Origin: Massilia timonae CCUG 45783
GTDB taxonomy: Bacteria; Pseudomonadota; Gammaproteobacteria; Burkholderiales; Burkholderiaceae_D
Length of the DNA stretch: 64,000 nt
Assembly: GCF_000315425.1 (NCBI RefSeq)
Contig: NZ_JH992922.1
Span: 1,793,086-1,857,085 of the forward strand
Direction: 5' to 3'
In this document: one piece after another, positions 32,830 to 41,707 of the stretch
Numbering within the stretch: position 1 is the first letter of the stretch
Layout: each line of letters begins with the position of its first letter
Translations under genes and position numbers: made by a program
The notes under the pieces: generated by a model
The model's input: only the letters and a program-made list of their open reading frames with translations
The model's database searches: none
What the model was told of the DNA's origin: nothing

Positions 32830-34839
32830 TTAGCCCAGCGTCCGGCTGGCCGCTTGGGCCGGCAGCGAAAATGTGAACACGGTGCCGCCGGCCGGATGCG
32901 GCGCATGGCTCAGGGTGCCGCCATGGAACTCGATCGCGGTGCGGCAGATCGACAAGCCCATCCCCATGCCCTCGGCCCGGGTCGAGTAGAACGGAGAAAA
33001 CAGCCGCTCGGCCACTTCGGGCGCGATGCCGTGGCCGCGGTCGATCACCGACACCGCCACCTGCTCGTCCGCGTGTACGGCCTCGATGCGCAGCACACGC
33101 TGGTCCGGCGCCGTGTCCTGCATGGCCTGGATCGCATTGCGGGTCAGGTTGAGCAGCACCTGTTCCAGCATCACGCGGTCGGCCAGCACGGTCGGCAAGC
33201 CGGGCGGCAATTGCACGCGCAGCGCCACGCCGGCCTGGCGCGCCTGCAGCTCGATCAGGGCGTGCACGCTGGAAATGACGCTGCGGATCGTCACCTCCTG
33301 GCGCAGCGGTTCGCGCTTCTTGACGAACTCGTGCACGCTGCGGATGATCTGGCCGGCGCGCTGGGCTTGCTGGCGCGCCTGTTCCAGCGCATGGCGCAGC
33401 ATGCCCGGCTTGAGGTCTTCGCCGGTGCCGGCCGCGCGCTCGAGCATGTTCAGGGCGCCCACCGTATAGCTGGAAATCGCCGCCAACGGCTGGTTCAGCT
33501 CGTGCGCCAGCATCGACGACAGTTCGCCCATGGTGGCCAGGCGCGCGCTGGCCTGCAGCTTTTCTTCCTGCTGGCGGTTGAGCTCTTCGACCCGCTTGCG
33601 GTCGGTGATGTCGAGCACCGAGCTCATCCAGCCGGTATGGCGGCCATCGACGTCCACCAGCGGCGCTTCGAACACCAGCACCGGCACCCGGGTGCCGTCC
33701 GGACGCTGGAACACGGTCTCGAATTGCGGCGTGATCTTGCCCGACAGGATGCCCTGGAAGCGTTCCTCGTACTCGGCGGTCGCTTCCGGCGCCCAGTAGG
33801 CCATCGGCGGCTTCTTGCCGATCAATTCTTCCGGCGGATGGCCGACGATCTGGCAGAAGGCGCGGTTCACATAAGTGACGCGGCCCTCCAGGTCGCGCGC
33901 GCGCAGGCCGGTGAGCAGCGAGTTTTCCATCGCCGTGCGAAACGCCATCTGCTGGCGCAGCGCGCTTTCCGCCGCCAGCGTGCGCGAGATGTGGCGCCAC
34001 AGCGCGGCCAGGCTGGACAACAGGCCCAGGGCCAGCACGATCACCGAGCCCACCAGCAGGTTCGGCAGCAGTTGCGGCGCGCGCTTGACGCTGTTGGTCG
34101 ACAGCACCAGCTGGGCGCCCGGCAGGTCGAGCTCGCGCTGGTGGGTGTACACGCCGCGTCCCGGGCCGCCGGCGGCGCGCCGCGCCACCGCCTGTTCGTC
34201 GCGGTCGATCAGGGCCAGCGCATTATCCTGGGCGAACCACCAGGGCACGGTCTCGTCGAGCAGCACCTGCAGGCTGTAGGTCGCGACCAGGCTGCCCATG
34301 AACTGGCCATTGCGAAACAGCGGCAGGTAGAAATCGATCAGGCCATGGGTCGATGGCGTGGCGCCATACGGTTCGCTGTAGCGGCCGCGCCGGATCGAGC
34401 GCGCCATTTCTCCGGCCAGGGCCGTGGTCTCGGGCAGGCCGGCGGCGGGCAGGTCGGCGCCATGGCTGGCCAGCACCGCGCCGGCGGCGTCGCTCCACAC
34501 CACGCGCACCAGTTCCGGGCCGTTGACGAACATCTGGCGGAATCGCGCCTGCAGTTTCTCCGGCGGCAGCGGCGCGACCACCAGGTCGGCGCCGAGGGCG
34601 CTGAGCGCATCCTCGCTGCGCGCCAGCTCGAAGCGCAAGGTCTGCTCGACCCACAGCGTGTCTGCAATCAATTGCTCTTGGCGCTCGGTGCTTTCCATCT
34701 GGCGCGCCTGCCAGGGCAGCCAGATCAGCACGGCGAGGAACAGCAGCACCAGCAGCATCGGCACCAGCCAGCGCCAGAACCGCCAGGCGCGGATGCGCGC
34801 GCGCGGTTCCGACATGGGCTGGGCGAACGGAATTTTCAT
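32830..34839 (-). CDS. dctS: DctS-like membrane sensor histidine kinase
   Basis: A 669-residue kinase. Two membrane segments (about 22-42 and 263-285) flank a roughly 215-residue periplasmic sensor domain. A PAS domain spans about 305-420. HisKA has the phospho-His in LSSMLAHELNQPLAAISSY (near residue 446), and the HATPase has NLTRNAIQAMQD and MGMGLSICRTAIEFHGG. The architecture matches DctS/FixL-type kinases. It is followed by the FixJ-type regulator and is divergent from a TRAP binding-protein gene, so it probably senses a C4-dicarboxylate or similar organic acid. Confidence 0.88.
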   Translation of the reverse strand: MKIPFAQPMSEPRARIRAWRFWRWLVPMLLVLLFLAVLIWLPWQARQMESTERQEQLIADTLWVEQTLRFELARSEDALSALGADLVVAPLPPEKLQARFRQMFVNGPELVRVVWSDAAGAVLASHGADLPAAGLPETTALAGEMARSIRRGRYSEPYGATPSTHGLIDFYLPLFRNGQFMGSLVATYSLQVLLDETVPWWFAQDNALALIDRDEQAVARRAAGGPGRGVYTHQRELDLPGAQLVLSTNSVKRAPQLLPNLLVGSVIVLALGLLSSLAALWRHISRTLAAESALRQQMAFRTAMENSLLTGLRARDLEGRVTYVNRAFCQIVGHPPEELIGKKPPMAYWAPEATAEYEERFQGILSGKITPQFETVFQRPDGTRVPVLVFEAPLVDVDGRHTGWMSSVLDITDRKRVEELNRQQEEKLQASARLATMGELSSMLAHELNQPLAAISSYTVGALNMLERAAGTGEDLKPGMLRHALEQARQQAQRAGQIIRSVHEFVKKREPLRQEVTIRSVISSVHALIELQARQAGVALRVQLPPGLPTVLADRVMLEQVLLNLTRNAIQAMQDTAPDQRVLRIEAVHADEQVAVSVIDRGHGIAPEVAERLFSPFYSTRAEGMGMGLSICRTAIEFHGGTLSHAPHPAGGTVFTFSLPAQAASRTLG

Positions 34840-34974
34840 GCAAGAGTCCTGTATTGGTTAAACTGTCCAGCTGTTGTGGAAGTCCACGATGGCGGTCGAC
34901 ATGGGCACGGCACAGACTTGCGTGCGGCAGTGCATCCGCCAGTGTAAGGTTTCATTAGAAAGAATTAAACCGTC

Positions 34975-35973
34975 ATGCAGATCAAGACCCTGGCCGCCAA
35001 AGCGCTCTTCGTGCTGGCGGCGGCCGCGAGTGTCGACGCCCTGGCGCAGGGGCCGATCGTCATCAAGTTCAGCCACGTGGTGGCGCCCGACACGCCCAAG
35101 GGCCGGGCCGCCGAGCGTTTCAAGGAGTTGGCCGAGCAAATGACGGGCGGCCAGGTCAAGGTAGAAGTGTATCCGAACAGCCAGCTGTACAAGGACCGCG
35201 AGGAGCTCGAGGCCCTGCAGCTGGGTGCGGTGCAGATGCTGGCGCCGTCGCTGGCCAAGTTCTCGCCGCTGGGCGTGCGCGACTTCGAGGCGTTCGACCT
35301 GCCGTATATCTTCCCGGACCGGGCGGCGCTGTACAAGGTGACCGAAGGCCGCATTGGGCGCAACCTGTTGCGCAAGCTCGAGCCCAAGGGCATCACCGGC
35401 TTGGCGTTCTGGCATAACGGCTTCAAGATCATGTCGGCCAACCAACCCTTGACCTCGCCCAAGGATTTTGAGGGATTGCGCATGCGTATCCAGGCGTCCA
35501 AGGTACTGGATGCGCAGATGCGCGCGCTGGGCGCCCAGCCTCTGGCGCTGGCCTTTTCCGAAGCCGCACCCGCCCTGCGCGATGGGGTGGTGGCCGGCAC
35601 CGAGAACACGCCGTCGAATATGTACACCCAGCGCATGCACGAGACGCAAAGCCACCTGACGCTGTCCAACCACGGCTATCTGGGGTACGCGGTGATCGTC
35701 AACAAAAAATTCTGGGATGGACTGCCGGCCGACACCCGCAACACCCTGGCGCGCGCCATGCGCGAAGCCACGCTGTACGAAAAAAAGATCGCCCAACGCG
35801 CCAATGACGACGCCATCGAAGCCATCCGCCAGGCCGGCACCACGACGATCCACACGCTCACGCCGGCCCAGCAGGCCGAATGGCGGCGTGCGATGCAGCC
35901 GGTGTATGGACAAATGGAAAGCCGCATCGGCAAGGAAACCGTGCGCGCCATCCTGCGCGAAGTGGGGCGCTGA
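34975..35973 (+). CDS. dctP: TRAP transporter solute-binding protein DctP
   Basis: A 332-residue periplasmic binding protein with a signal peptide (cleavage near DALAQG, residue 25). DctP-family signatures include IKFSHVVAPDTPKGRAAERF and FDLPYIFPD. IMSANQPLTSPKDFEGLRMR includes the conserved Arg that binds the ligand carboxylate, and VVAGTENTPSNMYTQRMHE is also present. It faces the dctS-dctR pair. The membrane subunits DctQ and DctM that normally follow are absent; the next 440 bases are non-coding. It may feed a transporter encoded elsewhere or act as a co-sensor. Confidence 0.9.
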   Translation: MQIKTLAAKALFVLAAAASVDALAQGPIVIKFSHVVAPDTPKGRAAERFKELAEQMTGGQVKVEVYPNSQLYKDREELEALQLGAVQMLAPSLAKFSPLGVRDFEAFDLPYIFPDRAALYKVTEGRIGRNLLRKLEPKGITGLAFWHNGFKIMSANQPLTSPKDFEGLRMRIQASKVLDAQMRALGAQPLALAFSEAAPALRDGVVAGTENTPSNMYTQRMHETQSHLTLSNHGYLGYAVIVNKKFWDGLPADTRNTLARAMREATLYEKKIAQRANDDAIEAIRQAGTTTIHTLTPAQQAEWRRAMQPVYGQMESRIGKETVRAILREVGR

Positions 35974-36116
35974 CGTAAGGCAGGGATCGGCGATGCGGGA
36001 GGGCGCGCTGACATGCGCCTACAGCATGTCGACAATCACGTTTTGTTTATAAGTAAAATAATTTTCCAAATTTGTGGCCGAAAAGATACATTTTCTATAA
36101 GAACTTGCGTTATCAT

Positions 36117-36327
36117 GGGGCTCATGCGCACTGGGATGGTGCGCGGCAGTGCCAAGAACAAGCAATAGAAGCGGCATGCAAGGTTTTTGGGGGAGCATTG
36201 ATAAAAGCACGGTAATCCATACCGGAGACATTCGAGGAGACACCACGTTTGACAGAAGTCGCTGGCAAGACCCGGCGGCCGGAAACGTGACCCGAATTGG
36301 AGCGCACCCGAGGGTGCGCTTTTTTTT
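36117..36327 (+). ncRNA. Candidate structured small RNA ending in a strong terminator
   Basis: Between dctP and ogt there is a 437-base non-coding stretch whose 3' part looks like a structured transcript. Hairpin GCGCAC/GTGCGC spans 36126-36144. A longer stem joins CACGTTT (36244-36250) to AAACGTG (36283-36289) around a GC-rich inner region. A canonical terminator closes it. A TATCAT hexamer (36111-36116) could be a -10. No known RNA family was recognised, and a leader or riboswitch for ogt is an alternative because the terminator lies 83 bases before that gene. Confidence 0.4.
36301..36327 (+). terminator. Strong intrinsic terminator
   Basis: AGCGCACCC (36301-36309) pairs with GGGTGCGCT (36312-36320) across a GA loop, followed by seven T residues. 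It is far (about 330 bases) from the dctP stop, so it probably ends a separate transcript. Confidence 0.92.
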
Positions 36328-36410
36328 CGTTCGAATCGTCCAATCGCTGGCCCGCATGGGCGCTGCCCGGTTAAGATGCCTGGGCAACACATTGCTCAGT
36401 CGCCCCCACT

Positions 36411-36935
36411 ATGAAGCCCGATCCTGCCAGCCAGATTTTCAATGCCATCGTGCCCGCTCCCTTCGGCGCGCTGGGCATCCGCACCGCCGACGACAAGCTG
36501 CGCGAAGTGGTGTATTTACCGCCTTCGTTCGCCGAAAAAAGCGCGGACAGCGCCATCGCGCAGCGCAGCGCCGAGCAGCTCGCGCGCTACCTGGCCGACC
36601 CGGATTTCAGCTTCGACCTGCCGTTGATGGACGCCGGCACCGAGTTCCAGCGCAAGGTGTGGCAAGAAATCAGCGCCATCCCGCGCGGCGCCGTGCGCAC
36701 CTATGGCCACCTGGCCAAGGTGATCGGCTCGCATCCGCGCGCCGTGGGCCAGGCCTGCGGCGCCAATTGGTTCCCATTGGTCATTCCCTGCCATCGGGTC
36801 ACGGCATCCGGCGGCCTGGGCGGCTTCTCGAACCAGAACGACGAGAACGGTTTCCATCTTTCGGTCAAGCGCTGGTTGCTGCGGCACGAAGGCGCCACCG
36901 CCGCTCCATGGCAGCAGCAGTCGATCTGGCCCTGA
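36411..36935 (+). CDS. ogt: Methylated-DNA--protein-cysteine methyltransferase
   Basis: A 174-residue suicide alkyltransferase. The active-site motif IPCHRV puts the acceptor at Cys127, and the HTH segment reads FQRKVWQEISAIPRGAVRTY. It removes O6-alkyl groups from guanine. Length fits Ogt rather than the longer Ada. The 3' end overlaps xerD by 28 bases, suggesting coupled translation. Confidence 0.93.
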   Translation: MKPDPASQIFNAIVPAPFGALGIRTADDKLREVVYLPPSFAEKSADSAIAQRSAEQLARYLADPDFSFDLPLMDAGTEFQRKVWQEISAIPRGAVRTYGHLAKVIGSHPRAVGQACGANWFPLVIPCHRVTASGGLGGFSNQNDENGFHLSVKRWLLRHEGATAAPWQQQSIWP

Positions 36936-37810
36936 TCGACGAGTTCTGCGACACGCTCTGGCTGGAACAGGGCCTGGCGAAGAACTCGCTCGACGCTTAC
37001 CGGCGCGACCTGCGCCTGTTCGCCGGTTGGCTGGACGCCAAGCGCCCGGGGCGCGGCCTGCTGGCCGTGGGGGCGGAAGATCTCAGCGCCTATTTCGCCG
37101 AGCGCCATCCGGAATCGCGGCCGAGCACGGCCAACCGCCGGCTGTCAGTGTTCAAGCGCTTCTATGGCCTGCTGCTGCGCCGCGGACAGATATCGACCGA
37201 CCCCTGCCTCAAGATGCCGTCGGCGCGCCAGCCGACCCGTTTCGTGCATACCCTGACCGAGGACCAGGTCGAGGCCCTGCTGGCCGCCCCCGATATTTCG
37301 ACGCCGCTGGGTTTGCGCGAGCGCACGATGCTGGAGCTGATGTATGCCAGCGGCTTGCGGGTATCGGAACTGGTGGCCCTGAAACTGGTCGAAGTGAGCC
37401 TGAACGATGGCGTGCTGCGCGTGACCGGCAAGGGCAGCAAGACGCGCCTGGTGCCGTTCGGCGAAGAGGCGCGGCGCTGGCTCGAACGCTACCTGAAGGA
37501 TGCGCGCGGCATCATCCTCAACGGCCAGGTCGACGACGCCTTGTTCGTCACTGGCCGCGGTGGCCCGATGACGCGCCAGATGTTCTGGATCCTGATCAAG
37601 AAACACGCGTCGAAGGCCGGCGTCACCGGTCCGCTGTCGCCGCATACGCTGCGCCACGCCTTCGCCACGCATTTGCTGAACCACGGGGCCGACCTGCGCG
37701 TGGTGCAATTATTGCTGGGTCACGCCGATATTTCGACGACCCAGATCTACACCCACGTGGCGCGCGAACGCCTGAAACGGCTGCACGCGCAGCATCATCC
37801 ACGTGGCTAG
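36908..37810 (+). CDS. xerD: Tyrosine recombinase XerD
   Basis: A 300-residue tyrosine recombinase. A SAM-like N-terminal domain is followed by a catalytic domain with Arg in YASGLRVSELVALK. HxxR is in LSPHTLRHAFATHLL, His in LLGHADISTTQIY, and Tyr281 in IYTHVARERL. XerC/XerD resolve chromosome dimers at dif. The frame is open well upstream, but MAAAVDLALIDEFCDTLWLE gives the family length and begins inside ogt. No dif-like site was noticed here. Confidence 0.92.
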   Translation: MAAAVDLALIDEFCDTLWLEQGLAKNSLDAYRRDLRLFAGWLDAKRPGRGLLAVGAEDLSAYFAERHPESRPSTANRRLSVFKRFYGLLLRRGQISTDPCLKMPSARQPTRFVHTLTEDQVEALLAAPDISTPLGLRERTMLELMYASGLRVSELVALKLVEVSLNDGVLRVTGKGSKTRLVPFGEEARRWLERYLKDARGIILNGQVDDALFVTGRGGPMTRQMFWILIKKHASKAGVTGPLSPHTLRHAFATHLLNHGADLRVVQLLLGHADISTTQIYTHVARERLKRLHAQHHPRG

Positions 37811-37816
37811 CGCAAG

Positions 37817-37985
37817 AACCTATCCCGGTAGGTGAGAGTCGTTACTGCCGCGCCTGGCAAGCGCGTGCTGCGTTGCTCGTCGTTGCATGGCTCGCCATGC
37901 GGCCTCCTCGCGCATTGCTCACGCTCGCCATGCATCGCCTACGCGCATGTCGCCATGAACTTCCTCCCACCTACCGGGATAGGTT
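37817..37985. repeat. Inverted-repeat element after xerD (REP/MITE-like)
   Basis: A perfect 18-bp arm (37817-37834, AACCTATCCCGGTAGGTG) is repeated in inverse orientation at 37968-37985, enclosing 133 bases with no gene. The inside contains smaller self-complementary words such as GCATGGCTCGCCATGC. The layout resembles a paired REP (REPIN) or a miniature inverted-repeat element. No flanking target duplication was identified. Confidence 0.6.
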
Positions 37986-38065
37986 CAAAGTCGGGAACCG
38001 CGAAGTAGTCCATAATGGCTGTGCAGGTGCAGCATTTTCCTTGAATTAAACACGTCGAGGTGACT

Positions 38066-38266
38066 ATGGCACGGAACAATTTTTCTTACGAAAAGCGGCA
38101 ACGGGAACTCGAAAAGAAGCGCAAGGCCGAAGAAAAAGCCAGGCGCAAGCTGGAAGCGAAGAACGCGCCGGCCGACGGCGCCGCGACCGTGCAGCCGGAC
38201 GGCGATGCGACCGGCGAGGAGGGCGAAGAGCGCACCCCTGCCGCAGCGCCGCCGAGCCTGGCCTGA
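38066..38266 (+). CDS. Small charged conserved protein (66 residues)
   Basis: MARNNFSYEKRQRELEKKRK begins a strongly basic, helical N-terminal half; the C-terminal half is Ala/Glu/Pro-rich and probably disordered. GAGG lies about 7 bases before the ATG. Similar short proteins are frequent in Burkholderiales; function is unknown. Confidence 0.7.
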   Translation: MARNNFSYEKRQRELEKKRKAEEKARRKLEAKNAPADGAATVQPDGDATGEEGEERTPAAAPPSLA

Positions 38267-38434
38267 GCGGCCGGCCCATCAAAAGGATTGCGCGCGTGCT
38301 CCGTCGACATCGATGGAGCCCCTGGCGCATGATGGAACTATAAGCATCCACAACGGTCTGAGCCATCTGAATGCGACAAGCTGTCAGTTGGCCGGTGTGA
38401 ATGGCGGTATGGCGCGACAAAGCGCGTGCCGCCC

Positions 38435-38458
38435 GCCGTTTGCGAGCTCGCAAACGGC
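38435..38458. promoter_or_regulatory. 24-bp perfect palindrome upstream of the GGDEF/EAL gene
   Basis: The stretch centred on GAGCTC (38444-38449) is fully self-complementary over 24 bases; each arm reads GCCGTTTGCGAG. It lies 76 bases before the GTG start. It could be an operator, or a cruciform or terminator hairpin for the upstream gene, although no T run follows. Confidence 0.4.
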
Positions 38459-38533
38459 ATGGCCCGCCACGGCATGACAATGTCGGTGTTGTCTACCTGC
38501 TTATTGTCGTTTCCATAGCGAAAGGCCATTGCT

Positions 38534-40699
38534 GTGAGCGAACCACCGCCGAATTCCGCGGCGCACCCGTCCGCGCCGTCGGCCGCGCCCTCCCTCGATT
38601 CTCCACTTGCCGGGGATGGGCAAGCCAGTCCCGCAGGCGACCTCCCGGGACGTGGCGACGGTGGGGGCGAAGCCTTCGGCTGGCTCCACCATTTCGTCAC
38701 GGCGCTCGAGCTGGCGCCGGCGGTCGCCGTGCATTCGATGGACCAGGCCGGCGCCATCCGTTTCTGGAACCGCGCCAGCGAAGAACTGTACGGCATCCCG
38801 TCCAACGAGGCGGTCGGCAAGCCCTTCCGCGAGCTGGTGTGCCACCTCGACCGCCAGGCCGAGTTCGCGGATGCGATCGCCGCGATCTGGTGCAGCGGCC
38901 ACGCGCCGCCGGCGCGCGACTGGCAGGTGCAATCGCGCGCCGGCCGCCGCCACTGGGTCTATTCCTGCCACTACCCGGTCAAGCACGACAGCGTGATGCA
39001 AGAGATCTTCTGCATGGAAGTCGACATCACGGCGCGTAAAGAGGCCGAGAGCAACCTGGCGCAGGCGGCCCAGGTGTTCCAGAACGCGCGCGACGCCATC
39101 ATCATGATGGATGCCGACTACCGCGTGCGCGCCGTCAATGGCGCCTTCACCAGCATCACCGGCCACGTCCCCGAGCACATCCTCGGCCAGTCGCTGGCCA
39201 GCCTGGGCTGGGATGCCGCCGACGGCTTCTACGAGCGCATCTGGTCCGAACTCGACGGCCACGACCACTGGGAAGGCGAACTGGCCAGCGTGCGCAGCAA
39301 TGGCGAGCGCTATCCGGTGCGGGTGGCGTTGACGGCGATCCGCGACGCCCACGGCGACGTGTCCAGCTATATGGCGATGCTGTCCGACATCAGCGAGCGC
39401 AAGCGGCTCGAGGAGCAGGTGCGGCACCAGGCCGAGCACGATGCCCTGACCGGCTTGCCCAACCGCATCCTGTTCCTCGACCGCCTGCACCAGGCGCTGG
39501 CCACCTGGCGCCGCCAGCGCGACCGCTGCGCCGTGATGTTCCTCGACCTCGATAAATTCAAGCCGATCAACGATCACCACGGCCACCAGGCCGGCGACGC
39601 CGTGCTGCGCGAGGTCGCCGCGCGCCTGCGCGCCTGCGTGCGCCGGGTCGACACCATCAGCCGACTGGGCGGCGACGAATTCGTGGTGCTGCTGGGCGAC
39701 ATCAAGGGCGCCGACCAGGCCGCGCACGTGGCCGGCGCCGTCACCCAGGCGGTGGCGCGGCCCATCGACGTTGGCGGGCAGCAGGTGGCGCTGTCGGTCT
39801 CGATCGGCATCGCGCTGTGCCCCGACGACGGCGACGAGGTGGAGGCCCTGCTGCACCATGCCGACGTCGCGATGTACCACGCCAAGCAGGACGGACGCGA
39901 CACCTTCCGTTTCTTCGATCCGGCCATGAACGCCCATGTGATCGAGCGGGTCGAGCTCGAGAACCGGCTGCGCCAGGCGATCGAGAGCCATGAATTCGTG
40001 CTCGAATACCAGCCCGAGGTCGAGGTGGCAAGCGGCCGCGTCGGCACGGTCGAGGCCTTGCTGCGCTGGCGCCATCCCGAGCGCGGCCTGCTGCTGCCGC
40101 AGCACTTCTTGCCGGTGGCCGAGGAATCCGGCCTGATCGTCCCGATCGGCGAATGGGTATTGAAGGAAGCCTGTCGCCAGGCGCGCGCCTGGGGCGATGC
40201 GGGGTTTCCGGTCACGGTCGCGGTCAACCTGTCCGCCGCCCAGCTCGCGCATGCGGGGCTGCTGGCGGCGGTCGACGCCGCCTTGCAGGGCGCCGGCCTG
40301 GGGCCGGGAGCGCTCGAGCTCGAGATCGCCGAGGAGGCGCTGGTGCGCGGCGAGCCGGCTTTCGAGACGGCGATGGCGCTGCGCGCACGCGGCGTGCAGC
40401 TGAGCATCGACCGCTTCGGCACCGGCCTGTCGAGCCTGGAGGCGTTGCGCCGCTTCCCGCTCACCAAGCTCAAGATCGACCGCAGCTATGTGGGCAACGT
40501 CGGGCGCGACCCGGTCGATGCGGCCATGGTGCCGGCCATCATTTCGGTGGCGCGCAGCCTGGGCTTGCGGGTGGTGGGAGAGGGCGTGGAGACGGCCGAG
40601 CAGCTGGATTTCCTGCGCCGGCATGGCTGTGACGACTACCAGGGGTTTTATGCCAGCGCGGCCATGGCGACACCCGACTTGTCACCGCATCCTGGCTGA
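38534..40699 (+). CDS. PAS-PAS-GGDEF-EAL cyclic-di-GMP protein
   Basis: A 721-residue cytoplasmic protein. A disordered N terminus (1-48) is followed by two PAS domains (about 50-165 and 175-295). The GGDEF domain has the intact active site RLGGDEFVV near residue 380. The EAL domain has EALLRW near 507 and KLKIDRSYV, but the usual DDFGTG reads DRFGTG near 627, so phosphodiesterase activity may be lost. It probably makes c-di-GMP in response to a PAS signal. The start is GTG. There is no membrane segment. Confidence 0.92.
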   Translation: MSEPPPNSAAHPSAPSAAPSLDSPLAGDGQASPAGDLPGRGDGGGEAFGWLHHFVTALELAPAVAVHSMDQAGAIRFWNRASEELYGIPSNEAVGKPFRELVCHLDRQAEFADAIAAIWCSGHAPPARDWQVQSRAGRRHWVYSCHYPVKHDSVMQEIFCMEVDITARKEAESNLAQAAQVFQNARDAIIMMDADYRVRAVNGAFTSITGHVPEHILGQSLASLGWDAADGFYERIWSELDGHDHWEGELASVRSNGERYPVRVALTAIRDAHGDVSSYMAMLSDISERKRLEEQVRHQAEHDALTGLPNRILFLDRLHQALATWRRQRDRCAVMFLDLDKFKPINDHHGHQAGDAVLREVAARLRACVRRVDTISRLGGDEFVVLLGDIKGADQAAHVAGAVTQAVARPIDVGGQQVALSVSIGIALCPDDGDEVEALLHHADVAMYHAKQDGRDTFRFFDPAMNAHVIERVELENRLRQAIESHEFVLEYQPEVEVASGRVGTVEALLRWRHPERGLLLPQHFLPVAEESGLIVPIGEWVLKEACRQARAWGDAGFPVTVAVNLSAAQLAHAGLLAAVDAALQGAGLGPGALELEIAEEALVRGEPAFETAMALRARGVQLSIDRFGTGLSSLEALRRFPLTKLKIDRSYVGNVGRDPVDAAMVPAIISVARSLGLRVVGEGVETAEQLDFLRRHGCDDYQGFYASAAMATPDLSPHPG

Positions 40700-40709
40700 T
40701 ACGTTGCGG

Positions 40710-41669
40710 TCACGTCAAATCACGTTGCCCGAACAACCGTATCCTGGCCAGCACCTGCCCATGATCCGACGCCTCGGGCAGCGCCAGATTCAGGTGATCG
40801 TTCAGGTACACCACGTCCACCACTTCCCCGATCGCGTGGGGCAGCGCCGGGTTGAATTCGGGCGACACCAGGATGTGGTCGATGGTCGAATGGCGCGTGT
40901 CGTGCAGGATCGAGAAGCCGACGTGGCGCTGGTGGTCGAGCCGGCGCTGCACCTGGCTGGCGTCGAACATGCGCTCGCCGACCGGCGTGCCTTCGCCCAG
41001 CACGATCTCGGTGGTCACCGAATCGGCCACGTCGTTGAAGTCGCCCAGCACGATGCGCGGGCGGCGGTTGGCATGGGCCATGTCGGTCAGCAGCACGCGC
41101 AGCGCGGTGGCCTCGGTGCCGCGCCGGATCAGCGAGCGCAGGCAGGCCAGCGCATACAGGTGCGGGTCGGCGCCGCTGTCGCTCGAACGGTAGTCGGGCC
41201 GGCGCGACTTGAGATGGACCACGATCACGTCGATCACCACCCCCGGCGCCGCGATCACGCCCGCATGCAGCGGGGCGCGAGTGAAGCGGTCCGGGTCGCG
41301 GCTGCCGGGCGGCATCGTGACGTTAGCCGGGAACATCGGCAGCTGCGATCCGGGCTCGGCCAGCGGCAGGCGCGAGACCAGGGCCACGCTCGGGGTCAGG
41401 CGCGGGGCGGCCGGGTCGGGATCGAAGCCGATGTGGTGGGCGTCGCGATAGCGCCGGCTGCGCCGCAGCACTTCCTTCAGCACGCTCTGCGAAAAGATCT
41501 CCTGGAAGCCGATCACGTCGGCATTGATCAGGTCGAGCTGGTGCGCGGTCCAGTCGAGCTTGGCCTCGTACTCGGCGGCCGTGGTGGGCGCGAGATTGTC
41601 GTACAGGCGGGCGCCGGGCGGGGCCAGGTTGAAAGTGTTGAAGGTGGCAAACCGAAGTTCTTCCTGCAT
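40710..41669 (-). CDS. Endonuclease/exonuclease/phosphatase family protein
   Basis: A 319-residue EEP-fold hydrolase. Motifs are FATFNTFNLAP, ADVIGFQEIF (metal-binding Glu), DVIVVHLKSRRP, RIVLGDFNDVADS, and the C-terminal ASDHGQVLARIRLF carrying the catalytic Asp-His. The fold hydrolyses phosphodiesters or phosphomonoesters with Mg2+; the substrate is unknown. No signal peptide is seen. It is convergent with the c-di-GMP gene and divergent from ybaK. Confidence 0.85.
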   Translation of the reverse strand: MQEELRFATFNTFNLAPPGARLYDNLAPTTAAEYEAKLDWTAHQLDLINADVIGFQEIFSQSVLKEVLRRSRRYRDAHHIGFDPDPAAPRLTPSVALVSRLPLAEPGSQLPMFPANVTMPPGSRDPDRFTRAPLHAGVIAAPGVVIDVIVVHLKSRRPDYRSSDSGADPHLYALACLRSLIRRGTEATALRVLLTDMAHANRRPRIVLGDFNDVADSVTTEIVLGEGTPVGERMFDASQVQRRLDHQRHVGFSILHDTRHSTIDHILVSPEFNPALPHAIGEVVDVVYLNDHLNLALPEASDHGQVLARIRLFGQRDLT

Positions 41670-41707
41670 AATAGAAACCCCTATTGTTCGTCTTTAGCGT
41701 AACACGC

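Noticed and set aside
36301..36410. Riboswitch controlling ogt
   Set aside because: A terminator precedes the gene, but I recognise no aptamer consensus. It is kept only as an alternative reading of the candidate small RNA.
36149..36907. Upstream extension of the xerD frame across the terminator and ogt
   Set aside because: The extra residues are not recombinase-like, run through a strong terminator and lie opposite the ogt coding frame. The ATG at 36908 gives the normal XerD length.
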